64,000 bases of DNA from Corbicula japonica (GCA_038501625.1 JAZAYU010000223.1:496001-560000), one strand, 5' to 3'. Shown: positions 47,755 to 59,352, counted from the first letter of the stretch. Notes: a model not told the origin generated them from the sequence alone. Numbers and translations: made by a program.

Positions 47755-49252
47755 AACGTTAAAAATCTTCTTGTCTGAAACCACAAAGCCTAGAGATTAG
47801 TTATTTGGTATTTAGCACCCTCTAGTGGAACTCTGCAAAGATTGTTTAAATTATTTCCTTGGGGTCAAAATTGGCCCCGCCCCAAGTCACTTCATTTTAC
47901 AAAGACTTATATTGAAAATATAAGTGTGGCGGCCGTAAAAAGTCTCCCCGTACATTTAGTCAGTACTGTTATCAGTAAATTAACCCGTTACCGATGTCAT
48001 GCAGTGATTGTTACGTATATCAGGGCTATCCGATCAACGTTTTTTTGGCGTTGTCCCGGTTAGCTCAGTTGGTTACGTCGCAGGAATTGCATGGCTAGGC
48101 GCTGTCGCCGTGACGGTGGGGGTTCGCTCCCAGCTAGAGACACTATCATTTAAAATCTTCTCACAAACCACAACGCGTACAGCTTAGATATTTTGTAAGT
48201 AGCATTGTCTAATGGATATCTACTAAATTTGTTCAAATTATGTCCCCTGGACCAAAAAGCGGCCACGCCCTAGGGTTCTCTTGGTTTACATATAGTTTTA
48301 TAGGAAAAACATGAAAAATCATTTTTCTCCGAAACTGATAGGACTAGATCTTAGATAGTTGGTTCTGAGTATTGTGTAGAGACCCTTTATCAACTTTGTT
48401 TAAAAGTAGGCCCTGGGATCAAAATTGTCCCCTTCCCTGGGACCCTTAATATGTGAAAAAGGCAAACTAAAAATCTTCCTACTGGAAACCTCACTGCCTT
48501 AAGCTTAGATATTTGGTATGTAGCATTGTCTAGTGGATGTCTGCCAAATTTGTTCAAATTATGTCCCCTGGGTCAAAATTGGCCACGCCCCAGGGTTCTC
48601 TTAGTTTACATTGATTTATATAGGAAAACATGAAAAATCATATTTCTCCGAAACTAATACGCCTAGACCTTAGATATTTGGTGTTGAGTATTGTGAAGAG
48701 ACCCTTTACCAACATTGTTTAAATGTTGGCCCTGTGTTCAAAATTGGCCCCGTCCTGTGGGCCCTTAATATGTAAAAAAGGAAAACTTTGGTATGTAGCA
48801 TCGTCTAATGGATATCTACCATGTTTGTTCAAATTATGTCCCCTGGGCCAAAATTGGCCACACCCCAATATATGTACAAAATATTGCCCTTAATATGTAC
48901 AAAAGGCAATCTTTAAAAATCTTGTTACTGGAAACCTCAATGCCTAAAGATATTTGGTATGTAAAGACAGTGCTTTCTTAAAAACAATAATTTACGATTT
49001 TTTGTTCACTATCCAAGATTTCTTAAAATATCTTTCCATTTATGGAAAAAATATGCTGGTGATACTGTTACAGCACAGAATAAAGTTCCTGTTAACTTGT
49101 ATTGTGATTTCTTAATGTCACCTAACAATAATACCATTCCAATGACTTTACATCCACCAAATGTGAATTGAGAACCTTTCCATTCTCAATTAAAAAAGTG
49201 AGAGTACTTTTGTACTCAGGTGAGCGATTTAGGGCCATCATGGCCCTCTTGT
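47755..49252 (+). repeat. Tandem-repeat element with right TIR, interrupted by a SINE
   Basis: Core units of the 166-bp family, ending in GTACTTTTGTACTCAGGTGA and GGGCCATCATGGCCCTCTTG, the same right end as 25251-26586. Some units are rearranged and truncated around 48780-49190. A SINE was inserted at about 47932-48150. Confidence 0.75.
47932..48150 (+). repeat. tRNA-derived SINE, best-preserved head in the window
   Basis: TTAGCTCAGTTGG at 48060-48072 is a good Pol III A box, and GGTTCGCTCC at 48121-48130 is a near-consensus B box. Upstream body words TCCCCGTACATTTAGTCAGT and CGGGCTATCCGATC-like sequence are shared with the copies at 54033-54722. It does not fold as a normal tRNA, so it is a SINE and not a gene. 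Confidence 0.8.
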
Positions 49253-49259
49253 TTTTTAA

Positions 49260-50310
49260 TTTTAGTATTGTAAATTTTCCGTTTTAGACGGAGATGTTCC
49301 TAATGCAACATCAAACGTGGTTTACATCTCTAAGCTTCTTTGCTTTTCTATACTTGTAACAATGTTGAAGATTACAATTGACATAATTTTTGCATAAATT
49401 AACGAAAATATTTTGAATGTTTTATCGCTGATAACCAAATTTATTTTAAAAGTAGAGGTGTAGTTTAAATCAATATTTCTACCAGGTATTTCACGGCCAG
49501 TTTTTTTATGGAGAATGAATTTATAAACTGAAGAAAATAAAAGGCAATATTTCTTTCCCCACTTTATTCGTAAAAAATCATCTGTAAATTAAAAAGAAAG
49601 GTTACTAATTTTTTTACACCAATCTGCATGCATGGTGATTAATCCATCTACAGTTAATCGTTATTGTTTACCTCTTTGTTTGCTCTACGGTGGCAGGTTT
49701 TTTTTGTTAATGATATTGCCCCTACCGGGAAGCGAACCCATGCGGCAACAGAACCTAGCCTTGTTATGCCAATTGCCTACCTATTTAATTAATCGGGGTA
49801 ACCCTAAAAGAGTTAATGAAAGTTTGTAGGGAAATCTAACATACCTAGTAGCTCGATCTGTTTAATATCCCTGCCGGCGTGACCTTGCTGATTTGACTCG
49901 AGGGCTCTGATAGCATCAAGGCCATTGAGTACCCGCCATTTTGCTTAAACTTGATATTAGCTTTTATATGCTTTTTATGTTTGTGTGCTTTTGCATGCAC
50001 CATTGTTTAGTTGATAAATGGTTTGGATATACTTCATCAAGACAGCTTGTACTTGCTTGTTCATAAAAGAACCTGAAAAGGCAAGTGTGAGGTTGGTGCA
50101 TCCTAGATCCTGGAATAAACCCCTAGTGGCAAATTGATATGCCACTGACCGTTTCAAGGCGGTGACCCCATAAGTTTACTTTTTCGTCGTTTTTTGTTGC
50201 TATTTATGTAAAGTCACTCTCTTTTCCTCTAACTGTTTAGCTGCATTTTGAAGCTGTCTTTTCTGATTGTGGCGATTCCAGATATGCATATTTCACTCTT
50301 TTCTCTAAAG
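49260..50310 (+). pseudogene. Old retroelement relic with a nested SINE
   Basis: Diverged copy of the C-terminal and 3' part of the family. TTTTCCGTTTTAGACGGAGA corresponds to 30778, GTATTTCACGGCCAG to 31029, and GATTAATCCATCTACAGTTA to 31183. A SINE head in reverse (49712-49803) splits it after GGTGGCAGG. The tail ends near TATGCATATTTCACTC at 50284. No open frame. Confidence 0.75.
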
Positions 50311-51570
50311 TTGGTAAATGATATCAGAGTTGATTATTTTGTTAATCGAAAGTTTGTACATGTGTAATTTGGTTGATCCAAAATTGGATAAAATACAACA
50401 AGAAATATTTACTATGCCTGATAATATAACAATATACCCCCCCCCCTTTTTGGAGTTTTGAACTACAGTGAAATTACTGTTAACGTCTAGATACAAATAA
50501 ATGACATTAAAATTCAAATATTTCTAAACAGTTCTCACTTTCGCAATTGTTTACACAAAGATTAATGTAGGTCACTCATTGTAAAACTGATGAATTATTT
50601 CTATCAAGGTCAAATGCAACCTTATTCTTGTTTCCTGTTTTTTTTCGAAAACTCCCTGACTTTGTGAATCACCATAAGCATCTGCGACACTGGAACTTTG
50701 CACAAACCCAAGTCTAATATCGTTAAGGATCTCCGGGAAATGCTTAACGTTAAATATATAGGAGAACCAAATTTAATCAAATGTACACGCATATTTCATA
50801 CTTCAGACCGATCATAGAATAGAATACGCCGTCATCTTTGAAAACGCTGTGTTATAAAAATAAACTATGAAGCTAGAAATGTCATCGGGTTAATACGCTC
50901 ATTATCAACAGGGCGATTATTTAAAGATATTTGTTGAGTTTCCCTTTCAGGTCAAAGAGACGTGCAAAATTTAACTTTCATTCAAAAATGTAAACATTGA
51001 TAATTTACAAACATATTTGAATGAAGCATTTGCCTTAACTGTCGACGAATCGAATTCATATTATTTTTAAAATCAAATTGACTTTTTTAAATAGCATATA
51101 ATAGCCGACTGTTTTTTTTTTCAAAACATCTGTGATAAGTTCGTCGATGAAAATGTGTTGAAGAAATAAAACATAGACACAATTTCGTCCTTAAAGTTTG
51201 AGCTAAAACACAAATTTAAACATCCTCCAGTCCCAAATATTATTTGATCTGAGGTTGTCGTCAGCAAGTATTTCAAGCTCGGTTAAGCTAAAGTGCTATG
51301 GCAGTTGTCATTGCACTGTCATTAATAAAAAAGAAAAAAATTCAAAATCTCTCTAACGGCAAAATTCAGTACAATAAATTTTTGCACAAATCAATGTCAT
51401 TTATGTTTGTTTATTTTACATATGTTTATAAATGTAAGAACAGTAAAGAAACGTAGCTAGACCTAAAACGTCCCTGAAATTCTATTTGCAGCCAAACACA
51501 AAACGAAGCAACACTAAACATCAGTTACTGACAACAATATCTAAGGTCCTTTTGTCTAACAAATGTATAT
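50311..51570. other. No gene seen
   Basis: Non-coding. A poly-C run lies at 50440-50450. GCCAAACACAAAACGAAGC at about 51491 and ACAACAATATCTAAGGTCC at about 51532 are related to 27405-27485 and 46805-46895, so part of the duplicon sequence recurs here in diverged form. Confidence 0.5.
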
Positions 51571-51880
51571 ATATTTTCATTTCCAATGTCAAAATTAGAT
51601 TTACAGACACATATGTCCATGATAAACATGAAGGATCTAAGTTTACGGCATACAACGGAAGAAAAAAATGTCTCAGTGGAGATTCGAACCCGGTGCGCCT
51701 AGGTTGTTGGCGAGAAGTCTACCACTTGACATTAATTAACGTATCTTCTAACGCAGTATATACAATAAATAAATAAAAGCTCACATATAAGCGCTTTTGC
51801 AACATATATCATAATAGCTAGAGATCGCGCTGTGTCTCCGACAAATCGGCGAACCTATTCTTTTATTAGGATAGATTCTG
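51571..51880 (-). repeat. tRNA-like SINE block related to 4620-5120
   Basis: On the minus strand AGTGGTAGACTTCTCGCC is followed by GGGTTCGAATCTCC, a consensus B box. The outer sequence (AGTTTACGGCATA, TCCGACAAATCGGCGAACCT) matches 4660-5110. It is not a complete tRNA. Confidence 0.55.
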
Positions 51881-52171
51881 GAATTTACGTTTTTGGAAAG
51901 TATCATTATAGTCTTCTAAAGTAAGATAATGTGGCAAAAGTAACATCTGAGTGTAATTGTTTAAAGAAATCACATTTCAAGAAAATGACAACAAAGGACT
52001 GGTGTGAATTTACTTGCCTTGGAAATTGACAGTTCATGGATTGATAACTGTAAAGGTGCATGATTTGCAACTTGAACTATTCATCTGCCATGTTGTAGTT
52101 GTATTCTCATTAAAAGGTTGGATACTATCTTGATGTTGGTATTCTGGAGGAGATTTAAGTTATATTTTCAG

Positions 52172-52690
52172 ATGATCCGTCAGTGGCGATGGACGAAAAC
52201 GGCAATCCAATAGTGGAGTCTCGATCCCTGAATCCGGGGGTTAACAAACAAATGAGAGATTCACCGACTAGTGGCAGTGGCAGAGTGGCTAACTCTCACT
52301 TTGATGCAAGCTATGGAACCTTCTCACATCATCTTGAAAAATATGGTGCAAGATCATACAGTAGTAGAGACATTGACAATGATTCCATTCCTAAACCTCT
52401 TAGACGTAGAAAGAAGAAGCTTGAAAAACTAGAACCTCAGAAGAAAGCTGAAGACATTGAAAATTACAAGGGTGATAGGCCCATTGATGAGTTAATAAGT
52501 TATATTACTGGGCCGTATAAATCAAATGTGAAAGCAAAGAGAAATTTTTCTTTTCTCGAAGATAGTCTTAGTAAAACAGAAAAATTAAATAAGAAAAAGA
52601 AAGACATAAAACAAAAGGCTCCAACAGCCTCCAATACGGTATTACCTACTGAAAATTTTACAGAGAAGAAGGAGGACGAAATGGCAAAAG
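52172..52690 (+). CDS. Cassette exon C1: shorter third copy, spliced toward the kinase
   Basis: Acceptor ATATTTTCAG at 52171 and donor AAAAG|GTCGGT at 52690/52691, phase 1-1, 173 residues. The first ~135 residues align with A1 and B1. The block GARSYSSRDIDNDSIPKPLR through GDRPIDELIS is identical to B1 at protein level and nearly so in DNA, while the flanks are diverged. After KKKKDIKQKAPTAS the sequence is unrelated to A1 and ends in KKEDEMAK, short of the large Ser-rich region. The donor is weaker than those of A1 and A2. Joining to 56800 gives GAA and an open frame into the kinase. This exon may represent the original single cassette before expansion (inference). Confidence 0.75.
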
Positions 52691-54032
52691 GTCGGTATTC
52701 TTTGTCGTATATTGTTTGTTAGAGTTGTGTTGGTACTGAAACAGAAGCCTATTATCAGTAATAAGTTGCACTGTAATTAGAATAAAACTGTGAATAAAGT
52801 GATATAATAAGTTACAAGCGACAATGAAAATATTTTAGGAATTAAGAGCATTTGCTTTTGTAAAAATCAAAGTCAAAATTGATATGGGATTGTGGATTCA
52901 GTTAGCATTTGGTACAATATTAAACTATATTACAGTAAACTTTAAAAGTAAATAAAAGAAACCATGTATTTATATATGTTTAAGCAGATAGACAACTTAA
53001 ATGGTTAACGAAGAAATATATATTTATCTGTCACACGAAAGAAATTTCATGATCGAAAACAACTGAAAGAGAGCCAAGTCCAGTTCATGTATTTTTCATA
53101 GGAATCCATTTTTATTATTTTATAAGAGTTTCTTGATAAATATTTGCTATCATTTATGATAGAAGCTACGTAATCTTAAATAAACAAGTACTAATTAGAC
53201 ATCATCAATTAACAAAAATGAGAACCCGAGGGGTTAGCGCCTTGGAACGGTCAGGGCAAAATAATTTGCCTCTGGGGGGTTAAAACAGCGTTGTGGTGTA
53301 CACCAATCTCACACTTGCCCCATCATGTAAATAGAAGTTGAGGGAATTTTTAGATCTCGCTATTTTTTCTGTTCTAACGTGTCTTACCATCTGCAAAATA
53401 AGATACATTAATAAGATACATTTGTGCAAAGTCTCATTTAACGGCATTTTGCCGTTATTGAGATTTTCATAATTTTTTTTAACGATAAACAGAATTGGGA
53501 GGAGTGTGGTAAGCCCCTAAGCGTAGATTATTTTGACACAAATTGCATGTAAATCATTGCGTTATTGTTCGAAATTATTGACCTAAAATGACAAAGTCAA
53601 GGGAAAATAACAATGATAGAAATTGTATAGGTTGACAAAACATTATGGCGGCGGTATTAATCACCTCCAGTGATGGGTCTAGTCTTCAACTGGATTCTTT
53701 TTTATTTTTAAAATTCACAGTTTTAATGTAGAAAACTTTTCTTCATACATTGAGCACATGAAATCGAATGCAAAGGTTAAGGTAAAATTTTTATCTTTTA
53801 TGTTTTGGTCTCATGGCCCCCGCGATGCTTGTCGATGTTACAAGAGAAATCTGTCAACGGAATTTATTGTAGCGACACCTCAAAGTATAAACTTGTTTTT
53901 AAGTCAGAAAGACTTTCATAGCAAAATGAAGATGAGTGTAACTAGACTTAACAACTTTTCTAAGTATACACCTTTGTACTGGGGCATTGTGTGCTCGATA
54001 ATTGAACTATTGCTCTCAAACTTTCGATAAAA
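52691..54032. other. Intron; retroelement scrap at 53219-53330
   Basis: At 53219-53330 a reverse-oriented fragment of the retroelement 3' end is present (GAACCCGAGGGGTTAGCGCC). Otherwise AT-rich non-coding sequence. A 90-codon frame at 53758-54030 has no recognisable features and is probably chance. Confidence 0.5.
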
Positions 54033-54722
54033 AATGATAGTGTCTCTAGCTGGGAGCGAACCCGCACCGTCACGGCGACAGCGCCTAGCCATGCCATTCC
54101 TGCGATCTAACCAACGGAGCTAACCGGGACAACGCCAAAAAACGTTGATCGGATAGCCCTGATAAACGTAACAATCACTGCATGACATCGGTAACGGGTT
54201 AATTTACTAATAACAGTACTGACTAAATGTACGGGGAGACTTTTTACGGCCGCCACACTGCACAAATAGCGCTACTGTGAATTTCAAATGATAGTGTCTC
54301 TAGCTGGGAGCGAACCCGCACCGTCACGGCGACAGCGCCTAGCCATGCAATTCCTGCGACGTAACCAACTGAGCTAACCGGGACAACGCCAAAAAAACGT
54401 TGATCGGATAGCCCTGGCCCCGTGATTATAAAACTTTTTTCATGCTCAACTCAATTCTGTGCTCAAACTTAAAATGTCTAGAACATTAACAGTCTTTATA
54501 AATAAGGAATAACTATCTGTTTAACAGTTGTTGTTGAGAGCAATTTTGCCATATTTTAAATTTAAAAAATTTTATTTTATATAATGAACATAAACAAAGG
54601 CATCAAATTTTCATGCTCAAATTGAGTTGAGCATGAAAAAAGTTTTATAATCACGGGGCCTGATATACGTAACAATCACTGCATGACATCGGTAACGGGT
54701 TAATTTACTTATAACATGCAAT
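54033..54722 (-). repeat. Tandem tRNA-derived SINEs, the second split by a MITE
   Basis: Two reverse heads (GATAGTGTCTCTAGCTGGGA at 54033 and 54287) with bodies sharing AACGTTGATCGGATAGCCCT. The first copy is intact to about 54280. The second is cut after GATAGCCCTG by the MITE at 54417-54659 and resumes with ATATACGTAACAATC. Confidence 0.85.
54417..54659. mobile_element. 243-bp MITE with perfect ~40-bp TIRs nested in a SINE
   Basis: The left end GCCCCGTGATTATAAAACTT and its continuation through TTTTCATGCTCAACTCAATT are mirrored exactly at the right end. CTG at 54414-54416 and at 54660-54662 is a 3-bp target duplication. The intact site is seen in the neighbouring SINE copy (GCCCTGATAAACG near 54147). 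Perfect ends suggest a recent insertion. Confidence 0.9.
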
Positions 54723-54784
54723 ACATACTAAATGATTTATTAGTAAAACATTTTTTTTTCAAAATGACAAACAACTGTCTGCAC

Positions 54785-55430
54785 AAAATCATTCAGAGTA
54801 CTGACACCCAAAGAATACAAATTCACATCAGTGAATAAAGAGTATGACAATCAACAGCGCGTATTACTGCTAGAAACATTGACCTCATTGAGCTTATACT
54901 GTTCTTAATGACTCCTTTGGGGAATTTTAAGCCCATTCCTGAAGAAGCGCCTTTCCAAGTTGGAGAAGATTGCATGGTGTGGTCCGTTCTGTTTTGTACG
55001 CCTCTGCCAAGATCAGACCACGGATTTTCAATTGGATTAAGATCCGGAGTTCTAGCGCGCTATGAAAATATTCAGACAGTGTTCATCTAATGAACCTAAA
55101 GAAAATGTCTGGTGTTTGCCGAACGATGACATGGTTTATCATCATGCATTAATTGCATGCAGCTATGTGCTTGAAGAAGTGGAAGGACAACCGGAACAAG
55201 GACTTGTCGCTGATATTCTTCAAAATTTAATTGGATAAAAACTGCCGCAGTCCTCTTGTGCATTGACCCACCAGCCCACAGCAATTATAATTGATCCACC
55301 ACGATAAAAAATCCGCTTCAACAATATTTTCGCGATTTAAACGTTTACCACTGAAGGTGGTCCTACGGGTTGTAACTGATATTATGAATTTGTATTCCGT
55401 GGGTGTCAGTATTCTATATGATTTTGGAAA
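54785..55430 (-). pseudogene. Tc1-like transposon relic with transposase fragments
   Basis: Inverted ends are visible: CAAAATCATTCAGAGTACTG at the left and the complement of CAGTATTCTATATGATTTTG at the right. On the minus strand, 55284-55096 reads GGSMHKRTAAVFIQLNFEEY and then HDDKPCHRSANTRHFL (second catalytic Asp region). After a frameshift, about 55050-54910 reads TPDLNPIENPWSDLGRGVQN (third catalytic Glu in NPIE). The N-terminal DNA-binding part is missing. Dead, internally deleted copy in the intron before the kinase. Confidence 0.8.
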
Positions 55431-55969
55431 ATCAGTTGTCTGTCATTTTGAAAAATATTTTGCTAATAAATCTGTAAGTTTTCATTGCATGTTTTAATGG
55501 AAGTTTAAGAGCAATAGCTCAATTATCAAGCCAGTAATGCCGCAGTACGAAGGTGTATACTAAGAAAAGTAGTAAAGTGTATACTGACGCTATTTATTTC
55601 ACGATTACTAGTATCTGATTCAATGCAAATAAAATGTCTATCATGTTGTCAAAATTTAACATGTATGTTACACAAGCACGGTTTCTAAGCGCATCTTATA
55701 TAACCGATTTATATACTCGTATTTTAGGGAAAGATGCAAGAAAACAAACAGATCACAGGGACTTGAGCAGACGGCTTTCAGTGCCAGACAATTCAGAGAC
55801 TAGCAACGGTCTGTACGAACTATTTCAAAACGAAATATACAGTTTTTCTCCGTTTTGTGTTACGGAACATCTAAAGATGAATTTGATAGGATGATACAAT
55901 TGAATGTTTTCAAAGCCCTAAACAGTAATTAGCAACATCTGGTACTAAACACACGCACTAAACAATAAT

Positions 55970-56040
<71 letters not shown>

Positions 56041-56049
56041 TGATGATGT

Positions 56050-56083
<34 letters not shown>

Positions 56084-56799
56084 AATGATGATGATGATGA
56101 TTATTATTATTATTATAACAAACATGCATTAACATGCAAAATTGTTTAAGATAACAACATTATGTTTATTATGTTAGAATTGATTTAGCACTATAGTGAT
56201 ATAAACAAGCCTATAAAGGTGACAACTACCGCAAAAGAAAAACAAAACAGATGTTCACATAAGAAATGACACAATCTTACTTTTTTAAACTAGGATTTCA
56301 TTATCACTGTTAAATAAAGAACGTTTATCTCCGCCAAAGTTACTTTGTGCGACACACAAAATTTGTTTCCTGGTAAAACACGTTTCTGCAGTCTTTCTCT
56401 TGATCAATAACCTGTTGTTCTTTCATGTACTTCAGCAAACTCCATACGCAAACACAACACTCGATTACCTTCATTCATAAGTTGTCGATCATAAGTTTTT
56501 TTCCCAACCATAATTTTAAGCATATTTTATCAGCGTGAAACATACGCTTAAATAGGACACTGTATACTGGAATCATGTGACTGGGTTATCTCTGCACAAT
56601 TAATGCATGAAGGAAAACCGCTTCGCTAGTTTTATGTATTTTGAGTTATTTTATTGGACACGTAATTGACATAATTCAGCGGGGGTATCATTTTAAAGAA
56701 TTTGCTTGTTTATATCAATTGAGCAAGCATGATAAGACCAAACTCATTTTATAGCATACTGATGTAATAACATACATTCTATGTGCTCTCACATTTCAG
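55431..56799. other. Intron with AAT/ATG microsatellite at 55966-56115
   Basis: A trinucleotide run of (AAT)n then (GAT)n, with a short ATT run at its right edge, lies at about 55966-56115. The rest shows no supported gene. The open frame at 55634-55894 has no recognisable product. Confidence 0.6.
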
Positions 56800-57036
56800 A
56801 AGATAGCAATGTGGGACTTATACAAAAAAGTTCCACAGAAGAAATCATTAGTTCACGTTGTAAAGGACTATCTCTGACTTATCGGCGGAAACAAAGAAGT
56901 AACAGACCCCCAAAAGAAACCTGTATTTACGATGGAAGGTTAATTTTACTATCAGACAAAGATCGAGTAGAAATTAAAAAAACATGTACATCGCGGAATG
57001 AAATTGGAAAAGGAGGATTCGGCACCGTATATAAAC
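56800..57036 (+). CDS. Kinase exon 1: glycine-rich loop
   Basis: Acceptor CTCACATTTCAG at 56799; donor AAAC|GTAATT at 57036/57037; phase 1 at both ends. About 79 residues: a Ser-rich lead, a basic stretch (YRRKQRSNRPPKE), then RLILLSDKDRVEIKKTC and NEIGKGGFGTVYK, which is the GxGxxGxV ATP-binding loop of protein kinases. The phase-1 start fits the ends of A1, A2, B2 and C1. The EIGKGGFGTVYK form is typical of the Pelle/IRAK/receptor-like kinase branch of Ser/Thr kinases (family-level inference). No death or extracellular domain is seen within the window. Confidence 0.85.
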
Positions 57037-57553
57037 GTAATTACATAGTTATATTTTAGCTATACCTATAGAGATCCCTTTTCCGTTAATTGTTTGTGAC
57101 GTTTGTTTTGAAATTGAATTTTTATTAAATATGCTCTTTTTTCCTCTCTACTTTTTTGGCTGTATAAGGAGGATGTGCAATATGGATGTGTTATATCTTT
57201 AGGACTAGTGAAACAGGTTTTTTTAACACAACACTGTTAAAGTCCTTATCCCGACTCTGCAAACAACGAAACCGTTTTTTTTAAAGAAACACACAGGTCC
57301 AGTGTTGAATTCTAGATTCTAGATTTATATAGTATAAGTCTATTCTATAATATGTTGATAATGAAAATAGTTCTCTTGTACTCTGAATATAATGAGCGAA
57401 AAACCCAGAAAATAGAACTCCTCTTTTTATACGTTCTTTCATCTAGACCTACTTGATCAACTGTTAGCCCCATATAAGAAATTAGACTTCAATTTGAGCA
57501 TGGTCCATTTGCAAATTTTTAAAGTACATGTATATTTTCCTTTTTTATTTTAG
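57037..57553. other. Intron within the kinase, first
   Basis: Short intron. At about 57130-57190 a scrap of the retroelement 3' end is present (TTTCCTCTCTACTTTTTTGG). No other feature. Confidence 0.6.
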
Positions 57554-57636
57554 AAAACAACGCAGGACTTGGAATTACTGTAGCAATAAAGAAAGTAAAA
57601 GCATTTTCGGAGGAAATGAAGAATTCCGCAAGAAGG
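57554..57636 (+). CDS. Kinase exon 2: beta-3 lysine (VAIK)
   Basis: Acceptor TTTTATTTTAG at 57553; donor AGAAGG|GTTTGT at 57636/57637. It starts in phase 1 (joined codon CAA) and ends in phase 0. Reads QNNAGLGITVAIKKVKAFSE then EMKNSARR. VAIKKVK contains the ATP-anchoring lysine. The frame stays open past the donor, so the exon end was chosen because the next exon continues the alpha-C helix in phase 0. The donor is weak. Confidence 0.8.
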
Positions 57637-58636
57637 GTTTGTATTATATATTTCCGGCTCGCCCACGGGCGGCCGGATATACGGTAGGAATTTACTATGA
57701 AACAGCGAAAAAAACCAAGTTAAGCCGTTTTAACGAAAGTTCGTGGTTCTCGCTTTCTCTATTGATTCGTTCATGGATGAAGGAAATCAGTGTGGGAATA
57801 CCCCTTTTCAATCATTTAATATTACTGGATTATTAAATAGCAGCTAATCAAAATCGTTGTTTCAAAAGCAACAAGGCAAAAACCGGAGTTTCCTTGGCCT
57901 TGGTCATCTTGACGCTTAAGGGGCAGGGGATAGTTTCGCACTTTGGTCCCGGTCGATTTTCTAAGTATTTGGGGTAGCCGTGATTAAAATGCATTAAAAT
58001 CATTGTTTGAATTAAAGATGACATATTCTTTTAAAATATTGTATAGTATATGAAATGAGAAATCTGATCACAGTGGCTCAAATGCATTGATGCTAGCTTT
58101 GTATGTTCTGAGTTGAACAGTAGCCGGATGAAAACGCATTCGGCCGGGCTGAATTTGAGAATAATTTGGGGGTGAGGTATTTCAATGTCAAATGCTGAAA
58201 AATCGAGACGGATGGGAGACACTTTCCAGCTGCTTGGGAGATTAGGGACATATAAAATATTAGCATGAAAGGGGTTTTATTTGCAAAATCATTGCAGGAA
58301 ATATTTTGCAGGTTCTCAAATATGTAGAATTCCGGCCAAATTTGCATTGGAAAATCAGGACTTGGGGTGACTTTAAATGCCTGTGTAGTTCAAATGACTG
58401 GTTCTGTGGAACAGTTGGTTGTGGTTTGTAAAAAGCTAGACCCCTGCAACACAGAAAGTACAACAACACAATTTTAGCTGTGCAAAGTTTTTATTTTCGG
58501 TCAAAGTGAGCATGCACGAGGTCCCAAACTCTGGCGGAAGCCTCGGAAACTGTCCCCTGCGCCCTTAAGACTGGTAGACTCTCTCTGTACCGCGCTAAAG
58601 TACGGAGTACGAACGTTTTTTTGAGGTATTCATATC

Positions 58637-58897
58637 TATACTCAACAAAAAAAGAAACCTGACACTGTAACTTTGAAGAAGTATGATGTGCATATTCAAA
58701 ATCTATATATTTTTGCACCATCCAAAAGAAAATAACCACTGAATCACTTGTTTCATGCACCAAAAATATAAAAATGCATAATTAAGTTCAAAACATGCAC
58801 ACTTTTTATTACATACCACAATTCAATTAGCTTTAAATCTGATTCCAGGAAAATACACTAAATATAAAGTGTCAGATTTCTATTTTTCTTGAGTATA
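58637..58897. mobile_element. MITE with TA target duplication
   Basis: TATACTCAACAAAAAAAGAA at the left end is mirrored at the right end by a 28-bp run ending in TTTTTCTTGAGTATA, with matching inner words CTGACACT/AGTGTCAG. TA is present on both sides. About 257 bp and non-coding. Size and TA target fit a Tc1/mariner-derived MITE (inference). Confidence 0.8.
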
Positions 58898-59308
58898 GAA
58901 TATTTCGACCCATGTTTTATATAGACTCACGCACAGTCGATAAATATATAAGAAGACGACATTCAATTAAATGTCAACAAGTTTTGAGAAAAATAAGATC
59001 TAGTAAGATATCTTAAATAATAAAGTGGTATCTGGCTTTAAAACTTATGTTATGTCTGTAACTTTGATTCAATTTTGAACAGTTGTAAGGGTTTCCTCGG
59101 TTTGTGTATGGAAGTAAATTATGATAAAGGTCCATGGATATAAGTTATACATCATAGGTGGCTGTCAAGTTGTATGCCCAATCACATTTTGTGCGATGTG
59201 ATAATTATAAATCGATATTGTCATAATGGAAATTTGATTCCGGGTCTCTTGATGTCCCGGGTCATATAATACTAGAAAGAACCAACATAGTATAAGAGCT
59301 GTTTAGTA

Positions 59309-59310
<2 letters not shown>

Positions 59311-59352
<42 letters not shown>
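59311..59352. repeat. (ATT)n microsatellite
   Basis: About thirteen uninterrupted ATT units inside a kinase intron. Confidence 0.95.

Larger units (their letters stand above)
32122..49252. repeat. Duplicon B (second head-to-tail segment)
   Basis: Copy of duplicon A, about 97% identical by eye in aligned parts. Private insertions include 32931-33223 and 42527-42749 (retroelement 3' ends), 33793-35532 (TIR element), about 43985-44140, a local duplication near 46235-46458, and a SINE at 47932-48150. Sequences present in A but missing in B include the element at 10813-11373, most of 16360-17060, about 18320-19300 and the 41-bp minisatellite. Confidence 0.85.

Noticed and set aside
48045..48150. 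Functional tRNA gene
   Set aside because: The A and B boxes are good, but the arms do not form a cloverleaf and the same sequence recurs as a SINE at several places.
53758..54030. 90-codon frame before the SINE pair
   Set aside because: No domain, no homologous copy elsewhere in the window and no supporting splice sites.
55929..56135. His/Tyr-rich frame
   Set aside because: Translation of an AAT/GAT microsatellite.
58031..58763. Overlapping minus-strand frames in a kinase intron
   Set aside because: Mutually overlapping short frames without recognisable features, lying between two firmly placed kinase exons.
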